64,000 nt of DNA from CAYRVX01 sp964427875 (lineage in GTDB: Bacteria > Planctomycetota > Phycisphaerae > SM23-33), in the NCBI GenBank assembly GCA_964427875.1, contig CAYRVX010000004.1:52321-116320 (forward strand). The letters are read 5' to 3'. Shown here in pieces: positions 16,860 through 26,600 of this stretch (positions are counted from its first letter, which is position 1; every line of letters starts with the position of its first letter). The notes below the pieces were generated by a model, which worked only from the letters and a program-made list of their open reading frames with translations, searched no databases and was not told the DNA's origin. Both the position numbers and the translations under genes were made by a program.

Positions 16860-19800
16860 CTATGGTTTCCGACCGGCCATGCATATGATCTTGCCGTACT
16901 TCGTGGCGATATACAACCGCCCGCCTGCGGCGATGAGGCCGTCGAAGACCGGCGGCGAGTCCAGCTTGTATTTGGCGAGCGTCCTGCCGTCGGACGGCGA
17001 GATCGCCAGCAGAACGCCGCCCTTCCTGCCGCGTATCGCCCCGGACGGATCGTCCGGGTCGTAGACGTTCGGCGTACCGGCGATGAAGAGCGTGTCGGCC
17101 GTCCTGACCATGCCCCTCGCGGCGGCCTGGACGTGAACCAGCCACTTGCCGACGAAGCTGAACGACGGCTTCGCCGCGCGGGCGGATCGCTTCCCCTTGC
17201 CGGGTGCGGCCTTCCCGGCCCTCCTGCCGCTTCTTCTCGGCTTGGCGGGCTCTTGGCTTGCTGGCCGCAGGACGGGGGGCTTGTAGTCAATCGCTCCCGC
17301 AAACAGCACGTAACCCGACTTGCGCGGATCGAAGACGGAGTGCCTCCCCGTCGGATAGGCCCTCAAACCGAAGAGCTCCTTGCCGTCGAAGGCAAGAATC
17401 TCGCCTTCCGGCAGGTTGTTCCTGCCGTCGGGTGGGTAGTACTGCGGCGTACGGCCGTACGGCAGCAGCGTGCCCACCAGCCAGGTGGTCCGGTGGTTCC
17501 AGGAGTCATCCAGGAAGCCGGCCGAGGCGAACATGTGCGGTTTCTTGACGCTTCCGACCGGCCTGCACTCCAGGTCGAAGGCGTTGTTGCGCAGGTACAG
17601 GAGCTTGCCGTCGCTGGAGAGTACGTCGCAGAGCCCTCCCTCGATGTCTTTCCTGCCGGTGCTGCGGACGATCTGGTGGCGCCGCTGCTCGTCCCACGGG
17701 CCGGAGAAACGGTACTCGCGGCGCTTCTCGCCCGTCAGCGGGTCGAGTGCGTACAGGTAGATGCCGCCGTCGAGGAAGGTGCTCCTGCCGGCGGCGACAT
17801 AGAGCGTGTCGTTGACGATGAGCACGCTGCCGTGGACCGGCCAGGCCGATTCGAGCTGCTCCCATGCGCCGACAAGACGCTCCTCCGGCGCCGCGCGGAA
17901 ACGCCATGCCAGTTCCCCGTCGCGGGCACGCAGGCAGTGCACCCAGCCGTCCGCCGAGCCGAAGAGGGCCATCCCCCTGTAGACGGCCGGCGGGGAATCG
18001 ACCCTGCCGCCCGCGGTGTAGCTCCACAGGATCTTCCCGTCCTTTGCCTCCAAGGCATACACCGTGTGCTCTTCGACTGCGGCGACGAAGGCCCTGCCGT
18101 CGGCGACGACCGGCTGGCTCAGCCTGGTGCCGATCTTGGCGCTCCAGGCCGGTTTCAGGTCGGCCGGCACGATGGATTTCGTCGTCCCGCCGCGCGCCGC
18201 GTCGTGACGAAACACGGGCCAGTCAGCGGCCGCGGAGGCGGGGGGCCTCGAGCGGGGCGCGCCTCCGTACGCCGGGCCGCGCTCGAGCCTGGCGGGGGCC
18301 ACCTTCGCTGGAGGCGGTTTCCTCGCCGCGGCCAGCGCGAGATAGCTGTTGAGCTTCGCAGACCGGTTGCACTCGCAGTTGTCGGGCGTCGCGTAGAGCA
18401 GACCGTTGCAGGGAACGATCCCGTACTGGCAGGTGCCGCGGACGAAGTTGTGGGAGATGTCATCCTGTGTCCCCAACGGAAGGAACTCCACGCCGTTGGC
18501 CCCGAGAAGGAGATACTTCCGCGTCGCCTTGTCGCGGTAGCAGCGGTGATGGCTCATGGTGTCCTTGTGGGGGCGGCCCAGCGGCTTCTCGAGCTCGCCC
18601 GTCAGCGGGTCGCGCCCCCCGGTGTGGTCCAGCCAGACGCTGTCCTGCACCAGGAAGACGTTCGGTCCCGAGACGGGGTGGCCCTCCTTCGACTTCGTGC
18701 TCCACAGCTGGCTGCCGTCCTTCAGGGAGAACGCCTTGAGCGCCTTGCCGTCGGCGGAATAGATCGCCTTGGGGCCGATGACGACCGCAGGCACAGTGCC
18801 GGGGCTGGTGATCCTCGTCGTGCGTGGGGCTCGCCACAGCTCCTTGCCCGTCGCCTTCTCGAGGCAGACGAGGTGGCCGGCATTCTGGAAGACGGCGTGG
18901 GCGCCCCGCACGGCCAGAGACAGCGCGACGTACCCCTTGGTGTCTCGGCCGGACTTCCTCCAGAGGTCCCTGGCGGAGCGCGCGTCCATCGCCACGATGC
19001 GGCACTCGGGACCCTCGACAATCGACGGGTCCTTCTTCAAGTCGTGGCCGTAGCGCTTGGACCTCTGCCGAAGGTATTCCAGCCCCGTGGGGAAGGTCGG
19101 GTCGCCGATCACCATGTACAGGACGCCGTCTTCGACGAGGATCTCCTGCGTCCTTTCCGTTCCCGTGTAGGTCTTGAGCGTCTCGCCCGTGGCGGCATCG
19201 AGGGCGGTGACGGGCGCATCGAGGCCGAGCGTGACGTAGACCCGGTCGCCGGCAGCGACGAGGCGGCGCGGCTGCTGCACGGGACCGGTGCGGTGCGGCC
19301 TGGAGACCGGCTCCCATTTCGGGATCGGGAGTTTCCACAGCAGCTTGCCGTTGAACGCGTCGCGCGCCTTGACGTACCACTCACCGGGCCAGTGGGGCAG
19401 CTCAATGGGCCCGGCATCCTCGATGGAGAAGATCCGGCCGCCGGCGGAGACGACCGCACGGAAGCCGCCGATCGTGTCGTGATGGCGGTCCGACTTGGGG
19501 TCCTGCGTCCACTGCATGTGCCTCGGCGGGCCGACAACGGTGTCCTCGGCCACGGCGTTATTGTCGGGCCCGTGGAGGTAATGAGTCCATTCATCGATCT
19601 CTTCCGGCCAGGGCTTGGCGGTCTTGGTCCACTTCTCTGCGCTCTTGACGTACGCCACGCCGTTGGGAGCGAGGACACGCAGAACGTCATCCATGGGCAC
19701 ATCGCCGAGATCTTCTGCGACGAGCAGATTGACCAGGTTGTCCGCGTAGGGCAGACGTCCGCCGCGCATCCGGGCGACCGACACCTTGCCGTACAGGCCA

Positions 19801-20072
19801 AGCGCCCGGATGTGCTCGCGCGCCTTGGCGACATTGCCGGCGTCGGCGTCCAGGCCGTGGACGAGGTACCTGTCGTTGGCTCGCAGTGCCGCCGTCAGCT
19901 TGCCGTCGCCGCACCCGACGTGGACGATCAGCCCGCCCCGCACGCCCGTGGCGTCGAGAATCCGGCGGGCCTGCGCGCTCTCGTCGGCCCGGATCGCTCT
20001 CGTGGCGAACGTCAGCGCAAGTCCCGCCGTGGCCGCCGCGACGAGCCAATTCCCGTTGAGCCGTCTGAACAT
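16860..20072 (-). CDS. Exported methyltransferase-fold/double PQQ-propeller protein, array copy 4
   Basis: This is a 1070-residue paralogue. The ATG at 20072 (GGAGAGC upstream) gives the signal peptide MFRRLNGNWLVAAATAGLAL, cleaved near AIRAD. Motif I is IVHVGCGDGKL, followed by LPYADNLVNLLVAEDLGDVP and a hydrophobic strand ending NGVAYV. The Cys/His block is HHRCYRDKAT, RGTCQYG, VPCNG and CEC. A basic linker rich in Lys, Arg and Ala (about residues 960-990) again precedes the last strands. It stops 31 nt before copy 3 and starts 32 nt after copy 5, with its own ribosome site. Nothing suggests a different role from the other copies. Confidence 0.8.
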   Translation of the reverse strand: MFRRLNGNWLVAAATAGLALTFATRAIRADESAQARRILDATGVRGGLIVHVGCGDGKLTAALRANDRYLVHGLDADAGNVAKAREHIRALGLYGKVSVARMRGGRLPYADNLVNLLVAEDLGDVPMDDVLRVLAPNGVAYVKSAEKWTKTAKPWPEEIDEWTHYLHGPDNNAVAEDTVVGPPRHMQWTQDPKSDRHHDTIGGFRAVVSAGGRIFSIEDAGPIELPHWPGEWYVKARDAFNGKLLWKLPIPKWEPVSRPHRTGPVQQPRRLVAAGDRVYVTLGLDAPVTALDAATGETLKTYTGTERTQEILVEDGVLYMVIGDPTFPTGLEYLRQRSKRYGHDLKKDPSIVEGPECRIVAMDARSARDLWRKSGRDTKGYVALSLAVRGAHAVFQNAGHLVCLEKATGKELWRAPRTTRITSPGTVPAVVIGPKAIYSADGKALKAFSLKDGSQLWSTKSKEGHPVSGPNVFLVQDSVWLDHTGGRDPLTGELEKPLGRPHKDTMSHHRCYRDKATRKYLLLGANGVEFLPLGTQDDISHNFVRGTCQYGIVPCNGLLYATPDNCECNRSAKLNSYLALAAARKPPPAKVAPARLERGPAYGGAPRSRPPASAAADWPVFRHDAARGGTTKSIVPADLKPAWSAKIGTRLSQPVVADGRAFVAAVEEHTVYALEAKDGKILWSYTAGGRVDSPPAVYRGMALFGSADGWVHCLRARDGELAWRFRAAPEERLVGAWEQLESAWPVHGSVLIVNDTLYVAAGRSTFLDGGIYLYALDPLTGEKRREYRFSGPWDEQRRHQIVRSTGRKDIEGGLCDVLSSDGKLLYLRNNAFDLECRPVGSVKKPHMFASAGFLDDSWNHRTTWLVGTLLPYGRTPQYYPPDGRNNLPEGEILAFDGKELFGLRAYPTGRHSVFDPRKSGYVLFAGAIDYKPPVLRPASQEPAKPRRSGRRAGKAAPGKGKRSARAAKPSFSFVGKWLVHVQAAARGMVRTADTLFIAGTPNVYDPDDPSGAIRGRKGGVLLAISPSDGRTLAKYKLDSPPVFDGLIAAGGRLYIATKYGKIICMAGRKP

Positions 20073-20104
20073 GATCGTCCGCGCTCTCCGTTCTCGGGCC
20101 GTGT

Positions 20105-23100
20105 CTACTGTTTCTGACCGGCCAGGCACACGACCCTGCCGTCCATCGTCGCGACGTACAGCCGCCCGTACGCCGCGGCCATGGCGTCCCACGCGGGAGG
20201 AGCCTTCAGCGGGTATTCCGCCAGCTTCTTCCCGTCGGAAGGGGCCAGGGCGATCAGCGTGCCTCCCTTCCTGCCCTCGAGGGCCCCGATGGGGTCGTCG
20301 CAGGCGAGGATGTCCGGCGGACCGGCCAGCAGGAGGAGCTTCGGGGTGAGGACCATCGCGCGGGCCATGATCGGCAGCTTCTGCGTCCAGCGAAATGTCC
20401 TCGCCCGGCGGGCGGGGGCTCGCCGGCGCTTCGCGCCCGGCTTGCCCGGCTGCTCGCCCGCGCCGGACGGGGCGCGGCGCTCGGCGGCGAAGGCCCGGTA
20501 GTACGTGAAACGCCGGCTGTCCTCGCGGGGCGGCCTGAAGTGGAAGATCGTCGCTCCGTCGATGCCGACGTGGGCCCCGTGATTGATGTACAGGTTCCGC
20601 CCGAACCCGTAGACCGTCGAGTCGTCAATCGCCAGTATCCGGCCGGCGGGGACCTGGTTGCCGGCGCGGGGCCAGCCCCCGTAGTTCGTGCCCATCGCCG
20701 TGCCCACCTGCCAGTACGTGCGATGCCACCACGCGCCGTCGAGGAAGCCGGCCGCGCTGAACAGGTGCGGGACCTCGCCCTTGAGCGGCTGGCCCGACAG
20801 GTCGAATCGCAGGTGCCGCAGGTATACGGACTCTCCGTCGCACGAAAGGACGTCCGGCAGGGCGCCGGGGATGTTGGTTCCGCGGGTGGCCCCCTTGAGC
20901 TGGTATCCCGTCTTCGGATCGCGATGGTCGATGCACCGTTCCGAGAGCTTCCGGCCGGTCTTGGCGTCCAGCCGGTACAGGCGAATGCCGCCGTCGAGAT
21001 ACGACGATCTGCCGGCGGCGCAGTAGACGATGCCGTCGCGGACGAGCACGTTGCCGGGCACCGGCCAGGCGGACTCGAGTTGCCCATACGCCACGACGCG
21101 CCGGTCCTGCGGCGCCGCGCGGAACCGCCAGATCAGCTCTCCGTCGGAGGCCCGCAGGCAGTAGACCCAGCCGTCGCTGCACCCAAACAGCACGCGGCCC
21201 TGCCAGATGCTTGGCGGGGAGTCGACCCGTCCGCCGGCCGTGTAAGCCCACAGCCGCCGACCGTCCCCGGCGTCCAGGGCGACGACGTCATGTACGTCGA
21301 TCTGCGAGACGAACAGCCTGCCCTCGGCGACCACCACGCTGCTGAGCTTCCCGCCCAGGTCGGTCTCCCACGAGCGTGCGAGCTCGGCCGGAACGTTCGA
21401 CGTGGTCCGACCGCTGCGGGCCGGATCGTGCCGATAGGTGGGCCACTCGTCGGTCCTCGGGGCCGGGCGTTTCCCAGGGCCCGCTTCGCCGTAGGCCCCG
21501 CCGCGCTGGAGCCGGGCCTCATCCGGTGCGGCCGCAGGCTCGGATGCGCGCTTGGGGGCAAGGCAGTTGAACCCGTTGAGCTTGGCCGTGGTGAAACAGG
21601 CGCAGGAGTGAGACGGCGCGTACAGCAGACCGTTGCACGGTATCACGCCGTACTGGCATCCGCCGCGGACCCAGTGGTTGGGGATTCCGCTGCCCGTGGC
21701 GAGGTCGATGAACTCCACGCCCGACCGGCCGAGCACGAGGTAGCGGCCGGCGCCGCGGTTGCGGTGGCAGCGGTGATGGCCCATGCCGCACGCGAAGAAC
21801 GTCTGGTCCTTCGGGCGGGTGCGCTTGACCTCGCCGGTCTTCGGGTCGAGGCCCTGCGTGATGCCCGGCTCTCTGGCGCTGACGAGGTAGCCGGTCCACA
21901 CCAGCCCGTCGGCGACCAGCACGTCCACCGGGGCGTTGTAGCATTCCTTGCACTTGCCGCTCCACAGGCGCTTGCCGTCCTTCGCCAAGAAGGCAATCAG
22001 CTCTCCCACGGGCGCCCGCCCGCCGGCGCTGGTGACGACCCACTCGACCTTCCTCGGATCGTTGGGGTCCTGCGTTTTCCTCTCGGCCACGGCCCGATCG
22101 CCGGAGAGGACCACGTCGCCGTAGACGACGAGCGTCGGGGCCGTCCATGAGGGCCGGCTGTGGCTCACCGGGCGCTTCGACCGCCAGAGGTCGCGGCCGG
22201 AGGCGGCGTTCAGGCACATCACCTCGTCGGGGCTCTGGAAGAACGCGCGTCCGCCGCTGACGGCCAGCGTCGTTGGCATCAGCTCGGCCGTGTCGGCGTC
22301 GGCCTTGCTCCAGAGCGTGCGGCCGGTCTCGGCGTCGATCGCCACCAGGCGCTTCAACGGCGGTTTCTCGCGGTATTCAGGCCGTTGGGGACTTGCGGCC
22401 ACGAAGCCCGGCCGCTGCCCGCGGCGACCGGCCTTTGCCGCCGCCTCCCGGCCCGCCCCGCTGCCTGCCACTACAAAGAGCCTGCCTTCGTGGCAGACGA
22501 ACTCCAGCGTTCCTTCCGTGCCCTTGTACGTGGCGAGTATCTTGCCCGTGGCCGCATCCAGCGCGCGGAGCGGCTCGCCGAGGCCGAGCGTGACGTATAC
22601 GCGGTCCCCCACGGCAACCAGCCGCCTTGGCAGTTCGGCCGGCCCGCTGCGGAAGCCCCGCAGGTGGTACTGCCACTTCGCGATCGGCCGCTTCCAGAGA
22701 AGGACCCCGCTGAACGCGTCGCGTGCGACGAGCCGCCACTTCGGCTCCAGCGCGACCGTGGCGGGCAGCCCTTCATCCGCAATGTAGAAGATCCGCCCGC
22801 CGGCTGCGACGGCCGCACTCACGCTGGCCAGATGGTCGTGACTTCGCGCCCACGCGGGATCGCCGACCCATTGCATGTGATGCGGCGGGGCCACGACCGA
22901 GTCGCGCGAGACGGCGTTGTTCGTCGCGTCGTACAGGTAGTGCGTCCACTCGTCGATCTCCTCCGGCCGCGGCTTGACGGTCCTGGTCCACCCGTCGCCC
23001 TTCATGATGTACGCCACGCCGTTAGGGGACAGCACCCGCATGACCTCGTCCATGGGCACCTTGCCGAGGTCCTCCGAGACGACCAGGTTGACCAGGTTGT

Positions 23101-23455
23101 CGGTGTACGGCAGTCGCTTGCCGCCGAACCGATCCACCGACACCTTGCCGTACAGCCCGAGCGACCGGATGTGCTCGCGGGCCTTGGCCACGTCGGCGGC
23201 GCCGGCGCCCAGGCCGTGCACCAGGTAGCTGTCGCTCGCGCGCAGCGCGGCGGTCAGCTTCCCGTCGCCGCAGCCGACGTGCACGATCAGTCCGCCGCGG
23301 ACACCGGCGGCCTGGAGCACCTGGCTCGCCAACGTCTTCGCCGCCGCGTCGGCCGCGCGCGCCGAGGGGCTCGCGGCGCCGAGCCACATGAAGAGCACTA
23401 CCGTGCAGATGAAGCGAGGTACCCCCGCAGGAATGAGTGGCGTTCGCTCAGACAT
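20105..23455 (-). CDS. Exported methyltransferase-fold/double PQQ-propeller protein, array copy 5 (first of the run)
   Basis: This 1116-residue protein is the first copy transcribed. The ATG at 23455 has AAGGGAG upstream; the open frame continuing to 24874 is a chance extension through the neighbouring gene. The signal peptide is longer than in the other copies (cleavage near ARAADA, about residue 35), with motif I at about 58-67. The cysteine block is HHRCHRNRGA, RGGCQYG, IPCNG and CAC. The second propeller has GGRVDSPPSIW and DGWVYCLRA repeats. A 155-nt gap with a TATAAT element separates it from the upstream CBM9/propeller gene, so the array can have its own promoter. The array order (copies 5 to 1) and tight gaps indicate one operon. 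Confidence 0.8.
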   Translation of the reverse strand: MSERTPLIPAGVPRFICTVVLFMWLGAASPSARAADAAAKTLASQVLQAAGVRGGLIVHVGCGDGKLTAALRASDSYLVHGLGAGAADVAKAREHIRSLGLYGKVSVDRFGGKRLPYTDNLVNLVVSEDLGKVPMDEVMRVLSPNGVAYIMKGDGWTRTVKPRPEEIDEWTHYLYDATNNAVSRDSVVAPPHHMQWVGDPAWARSHDHLASVSAAVAAGGRIFYIADEGLPATVALEPKWRLVARDAFSGVLLWKRPIAKWQYHLRGFRSGPAELPRRLVAVGDRVYVTLGLGEPLRALDAATGKILATYKGTEGTLEFVCHEGRLFVVAGSGAGREAAAKAGRRGQRPGFVAASPQRPEYREKPPLKRLVAIDAETGRTLWSKADADTAELMPTTLAVSGGRAFFQSPDEVMCLNAASGRDLWRSKRPVSHSRPSWTAPTLVVYGDVVLSGDRAVAERKTQDPNDPRKVEWVVTSAGGRAPVGELIAFLAKDGKRLWSGKCKECYNAPVDVLVADGLVWTGYLVSAREPGITQGLDPKTGEVKRTRPKDQTFFACGMGHHRCHRNRGAGRYLVLGRSGVEFIDLATGSGIPNHWVRGGCQYGVIPCNGLLYAPSHSCACFTTAKLNGFNCLAPKRASEPAAAPDEARLQRGGAYGEAGPGKRPAPRTDEWPTYRHDPARSGRTTSNVPAELARSWETDLGGKLSSVVVAEGRLFVSQIDVHDVVALDAGDGRRLWAYTAGGRVDSPPSIWQGRVLFGCSDGWVYCLRASDGELIWRFRAAPQDRRVVAYGQLESAWPVPGNVLVRDGIVYCAAGRSSYLDGGIRLYRLDAKTGRKLSERCIDHRDPKTGYQLKGATRGTNIPGALPDVLSCDGESVYLRHLRFDLSGQPLKGEVPHLFSAAGFLDGAWWHRTYWQVGTAMGTNYGGWPRAGNQVPAGRILAIDDSTVYGFGRNLYINHGAHVGIDGATIFHFRPPREDSRRFTYYRAFAAERRAPSGAGEQPGKPGAKRRRAPARRARTFRWTQKLPIMARAMVLTPKLLLLAGPPDILACDDPIGALEGRKGGTLIALAPSDGKKLAEYPLKAPPAWDAMAAAYGRLYVATMDGRVVCLAGQKQ

Positions 23456-23544
23456 TTGACACTCCCTTCCTCTTCGTCTGAAGTGCTGGCACCGGAAAGC
23501 TCGCAGATCCATGGCGGCCGGGCCCAGAGCCGCAGCCCCGGCTA

Positions 23545-23550
23545 TTATAG
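23545..23550 (-). promoter_or_regulatory. Candidate -10 element for the five-gene array
   Basis: A perfect TATAAT on the minus strand lies about 90 nt before copy 5 in the only sizeable gap of the cluster. No good -35 hexamer is present at 16-18 nt (TCCCGT at 17 nt), so an activator may be needed. Confidence 0.4.
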
Positions 23551-23610
23551 AGAACAAGGGCCGGCGACGGGAGTGGCGGGCCTGTGCTCGCAGCCGCCCC
23601 CTCACGTTCG

Positions 23611-26600
23611 TCATTCGAAGAGGAGCTCTCCCCACGCCTGCGGATAGAGCCACGCCTCGTGCGGCAAGTCGCTGACGAGATTCGTGTGCGGATTGGCCCA
23701 GTAGGTCCGCGCGGTGTTGACCGTGCCCTGGCTGTCGGAGGCGATGACGCCGACGTCGCCGCGCAGCTTCAGGCCGGCCTTGGCGGCGAATCCGAGTGCC
23801 TTCAGCGGGACAGCCGCCTCGAGGCGGTACCGCCCGCTTTGGACCCGCACCGCCACTTTGGCGTCCGCGAGCACCTCGACGCGGTCGAAGACCTTGTCCG
23901 CCACGGGCGAGTGATACTTGACTCGCTTGTCCTTCGGGGCGCCCGGGTCGATCGGCCTCATCAGCACGGCGGCGGGCTTGCCGTCGAGCTGGGCCAGGAC
24001 GATGCGCACGTCGCCGGCGGCCGGGTCGCGGCGCTTCTCGGCGCCGCCCCTGGTCGCCAGTTGAACGTCCACCGCATCGCCCGTCTTGAACAGGCGAGTA
24101 TAGTCCCTTCCCTCGTTTCGCCACGGGCTGGCATCCGCGACGTCGAACAGCACGTAGAGGTTGGCCGAATCGTAGGCGATCCTTGCCGTCGTCCTGGCGG
24201 GCTGGCGCTGCCGATCGATGCCCATGGTGGGCAGGTCGCGCCACTCGCGGGGATCGCCGTCGATCGTCGGGGGACTCGCCATGCGCCGGACGGTGTAGGT
24301 CTTCGGCTTGGCCGCGGCCAGGGCGCGGGCGCCGTTCTCGGCGTCCGCCTTGAGGATGGTCTTCTGATCGAGCACCACGTCGGGGCCCTTGAAGCGGCGG
24401 ATCGTCTCCAGGCCCTTGACCTCGAGAATCATGGCCGCCTCCCGCGCGAAGCCGCACGTCATGCGGATCTTGCCGTCGCCCTGCCGCCCGAACCAGCCGT
24501 TGAAGGGCTCGGAGCCGTGGCTGAACGCCTCCATCGGCATGCCGCGCAGCGACGCCTCCTTGGCCGGCAGCGACTCGCCGGGCAGCCGCCCGTCCTGGAA
24601 CATCGCGCCGACGTACAGGCCGTCCGTCGTCATGAAGAAGTCCTCCCCGAGATTGCCCCGCATCACGAACACCCGGCCGATTCCCCGGCTGACCTTCGCG
24701 ACGCCGCATATCTTCAGCGGGCCGATCACCAGGCCGCACTCGGGCATCGTCGCGCGGTGCGAGCCGTGCACGCCGGGGAAGCAGTTGGGATACGACCAGA
24801 GCAGCTTGCCCGTCCGCGTGTCGATGCCCAGCACGCCGGTCGTCCGGTCGGCGTAGTTCTTGAAGCTCACGCACAGCAGCAGGTCCTCCTCGGGCACGGG
24901 CACGAGGTCGCCGCGGTCGTCGGGACCGAACCGCTCCATTCCCTTGGTCCCGTAGATCGGCGCGCCGTCGTCGGTGAAGCCCACCGGCCGGTAGCGGATC
25001 AGGCCATCAGTGTAGAAGGTCAGGTCGGTCCCGATCCGCCCGCCCCAGCCGTTATGGAGCGACAGGGCCGGCTCGCCGTGGCTGACCCGCTTCTTGCTGC
25101 CGACCAGCTCGCCGGGCCGCTCCGTGCGGACGATCTCGCACTCGCTGCGCTGAACGCGGCCGTCGGCGTTCCTGTCGCTCCAGAACACCCCGTCCTTGGC
25201 GTTGAGGTCCTTGAACTGGCCGTCGGGCTCCTCCACGATCTGACCGGAGCGGTTGAACCGCCCCGAGACGTGGCCCACGAGGCAGACGGCCGCCACCGGC
25301 TGCCAATGCCCGCCGCGCTCCATGTAGACGACCTGCCCGCCGCCGTCGCGGGGGTCGTGGGCGTAGAGATACTCGCGCCGCTTGCCGCCGGCGTCGCTGG
25401 TGAATCGCTGCGGATGCACGGCCGAGCCCGTCTGTATCCCGAAGCACTCGCCCTTCTCGCGGTCCGGCAGCCAGAGGATCCGCGAGACGTTCCACGTGCG
25501 ATGGGCCCGGTCGAGCTTGATCTCGATCGGGCCGCAGTAGGCCAGTGACGGGTCCTGGTCGTGCAGGTAACAGCCCGTGCCGGCGTAGCCGGTGTTGCCG
25601 ATGTAATCGCGCACGAGCTTCCCGTCCGGGCCCCAGACGCTCACGCGGCGCGGATAGTTCCAGCTCTCCACGACCCAGACGCGGCCGCCGGAATCCACGG
25701 CGACGGAGCTCATTCGCATCATGGCCTGGGGGTCGAACGCCCCGCGGACCGGCCGCCCGCCTTTCCTGCCGCACGTGTAAGCGAGCTTGCCCTCCGGCGA
25801 GTAGACCTTCACCTGGCTGTCCGCACCGACGTCGGCGACGGCTATGTTGCCGTCGTTGTCCGCGGCGATAGCCGCCGGCTCGCCGAGCGTGGGCGTTGGT
25901 ATCGCCTCGGCCTTGCCGGTTTTCGTGCCGATCCGGTGCAGCCTGCCGCCCAGGAGCGCATACAGCCGGCCTTTCGCATCGTAGGCCAGGGCGGTTGGGT
26001 CGGCGGCGTCGAACGCATTGAGAAGCTTCGCGCTGGCCGCGTCGAGAATGGCGATCCTGCCCGCGCTCATGGCCAGCGCCAGGCGTCCGCCGCGGACGGC
26101 CATCGCCGTCACCGAGCCGGGCGCGGCGCCCTCGAAGACGTCGGCGACGGGCAGCTCGAACGGGCGGGGCTTGCCGTCCATCTCAAAGGCCCGATAGGCC
26201 CCGTCCTTTACGGCGAATCGGCAGAGCACCTCCTTCTTGAGGTGCCAGCTCGACGGGACGGCGTAGAGGTACTTCCCGTCGGCGGCGATCAACTGGCCCC
26301 CACGTTTCTCGCCCCATCTCTTTCGGCCGTTCGGGTCGATGCCGATGATGCCGCTGCCGCCCTCGGCGAAGGGCCAGGAGACGATCATCCAGTCGCCCGC
26401 CCGCGCCACGCGCAGGGGCGCGCCGTGGTCGGCGCCCCACGATCCGCTGCCGTTGGCGGTCCGCCACGGCGGCGTGCCCGGGTTGTAGAAGCACGTCTCG
26501 TACTCGGCGGCCAGGCCCTCGTGCGTCAGCCCGATCGTCCGGTACGCCCCGGGCGCAACCAGCCGGCCATTGTCGTCGAGACAGTCCCACTTCACCTCCA

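Noticed and set aside
13598..17302. A 1234-residue version of array copy 3
   Set aside because: The first 158 residues overlap copy 4 in another frame and have no family features. MLKRLNGNG at 16828 has a good ribosome site.
20105..24874. A 1589-residue minus-strand protein joining array copy 5 to upstream sequence
   Set aside because: The upstream 470 residues are in the wrong frame of the CBM9/propeller gene. A signal peptide and ribosome site mark the real start at 23455.
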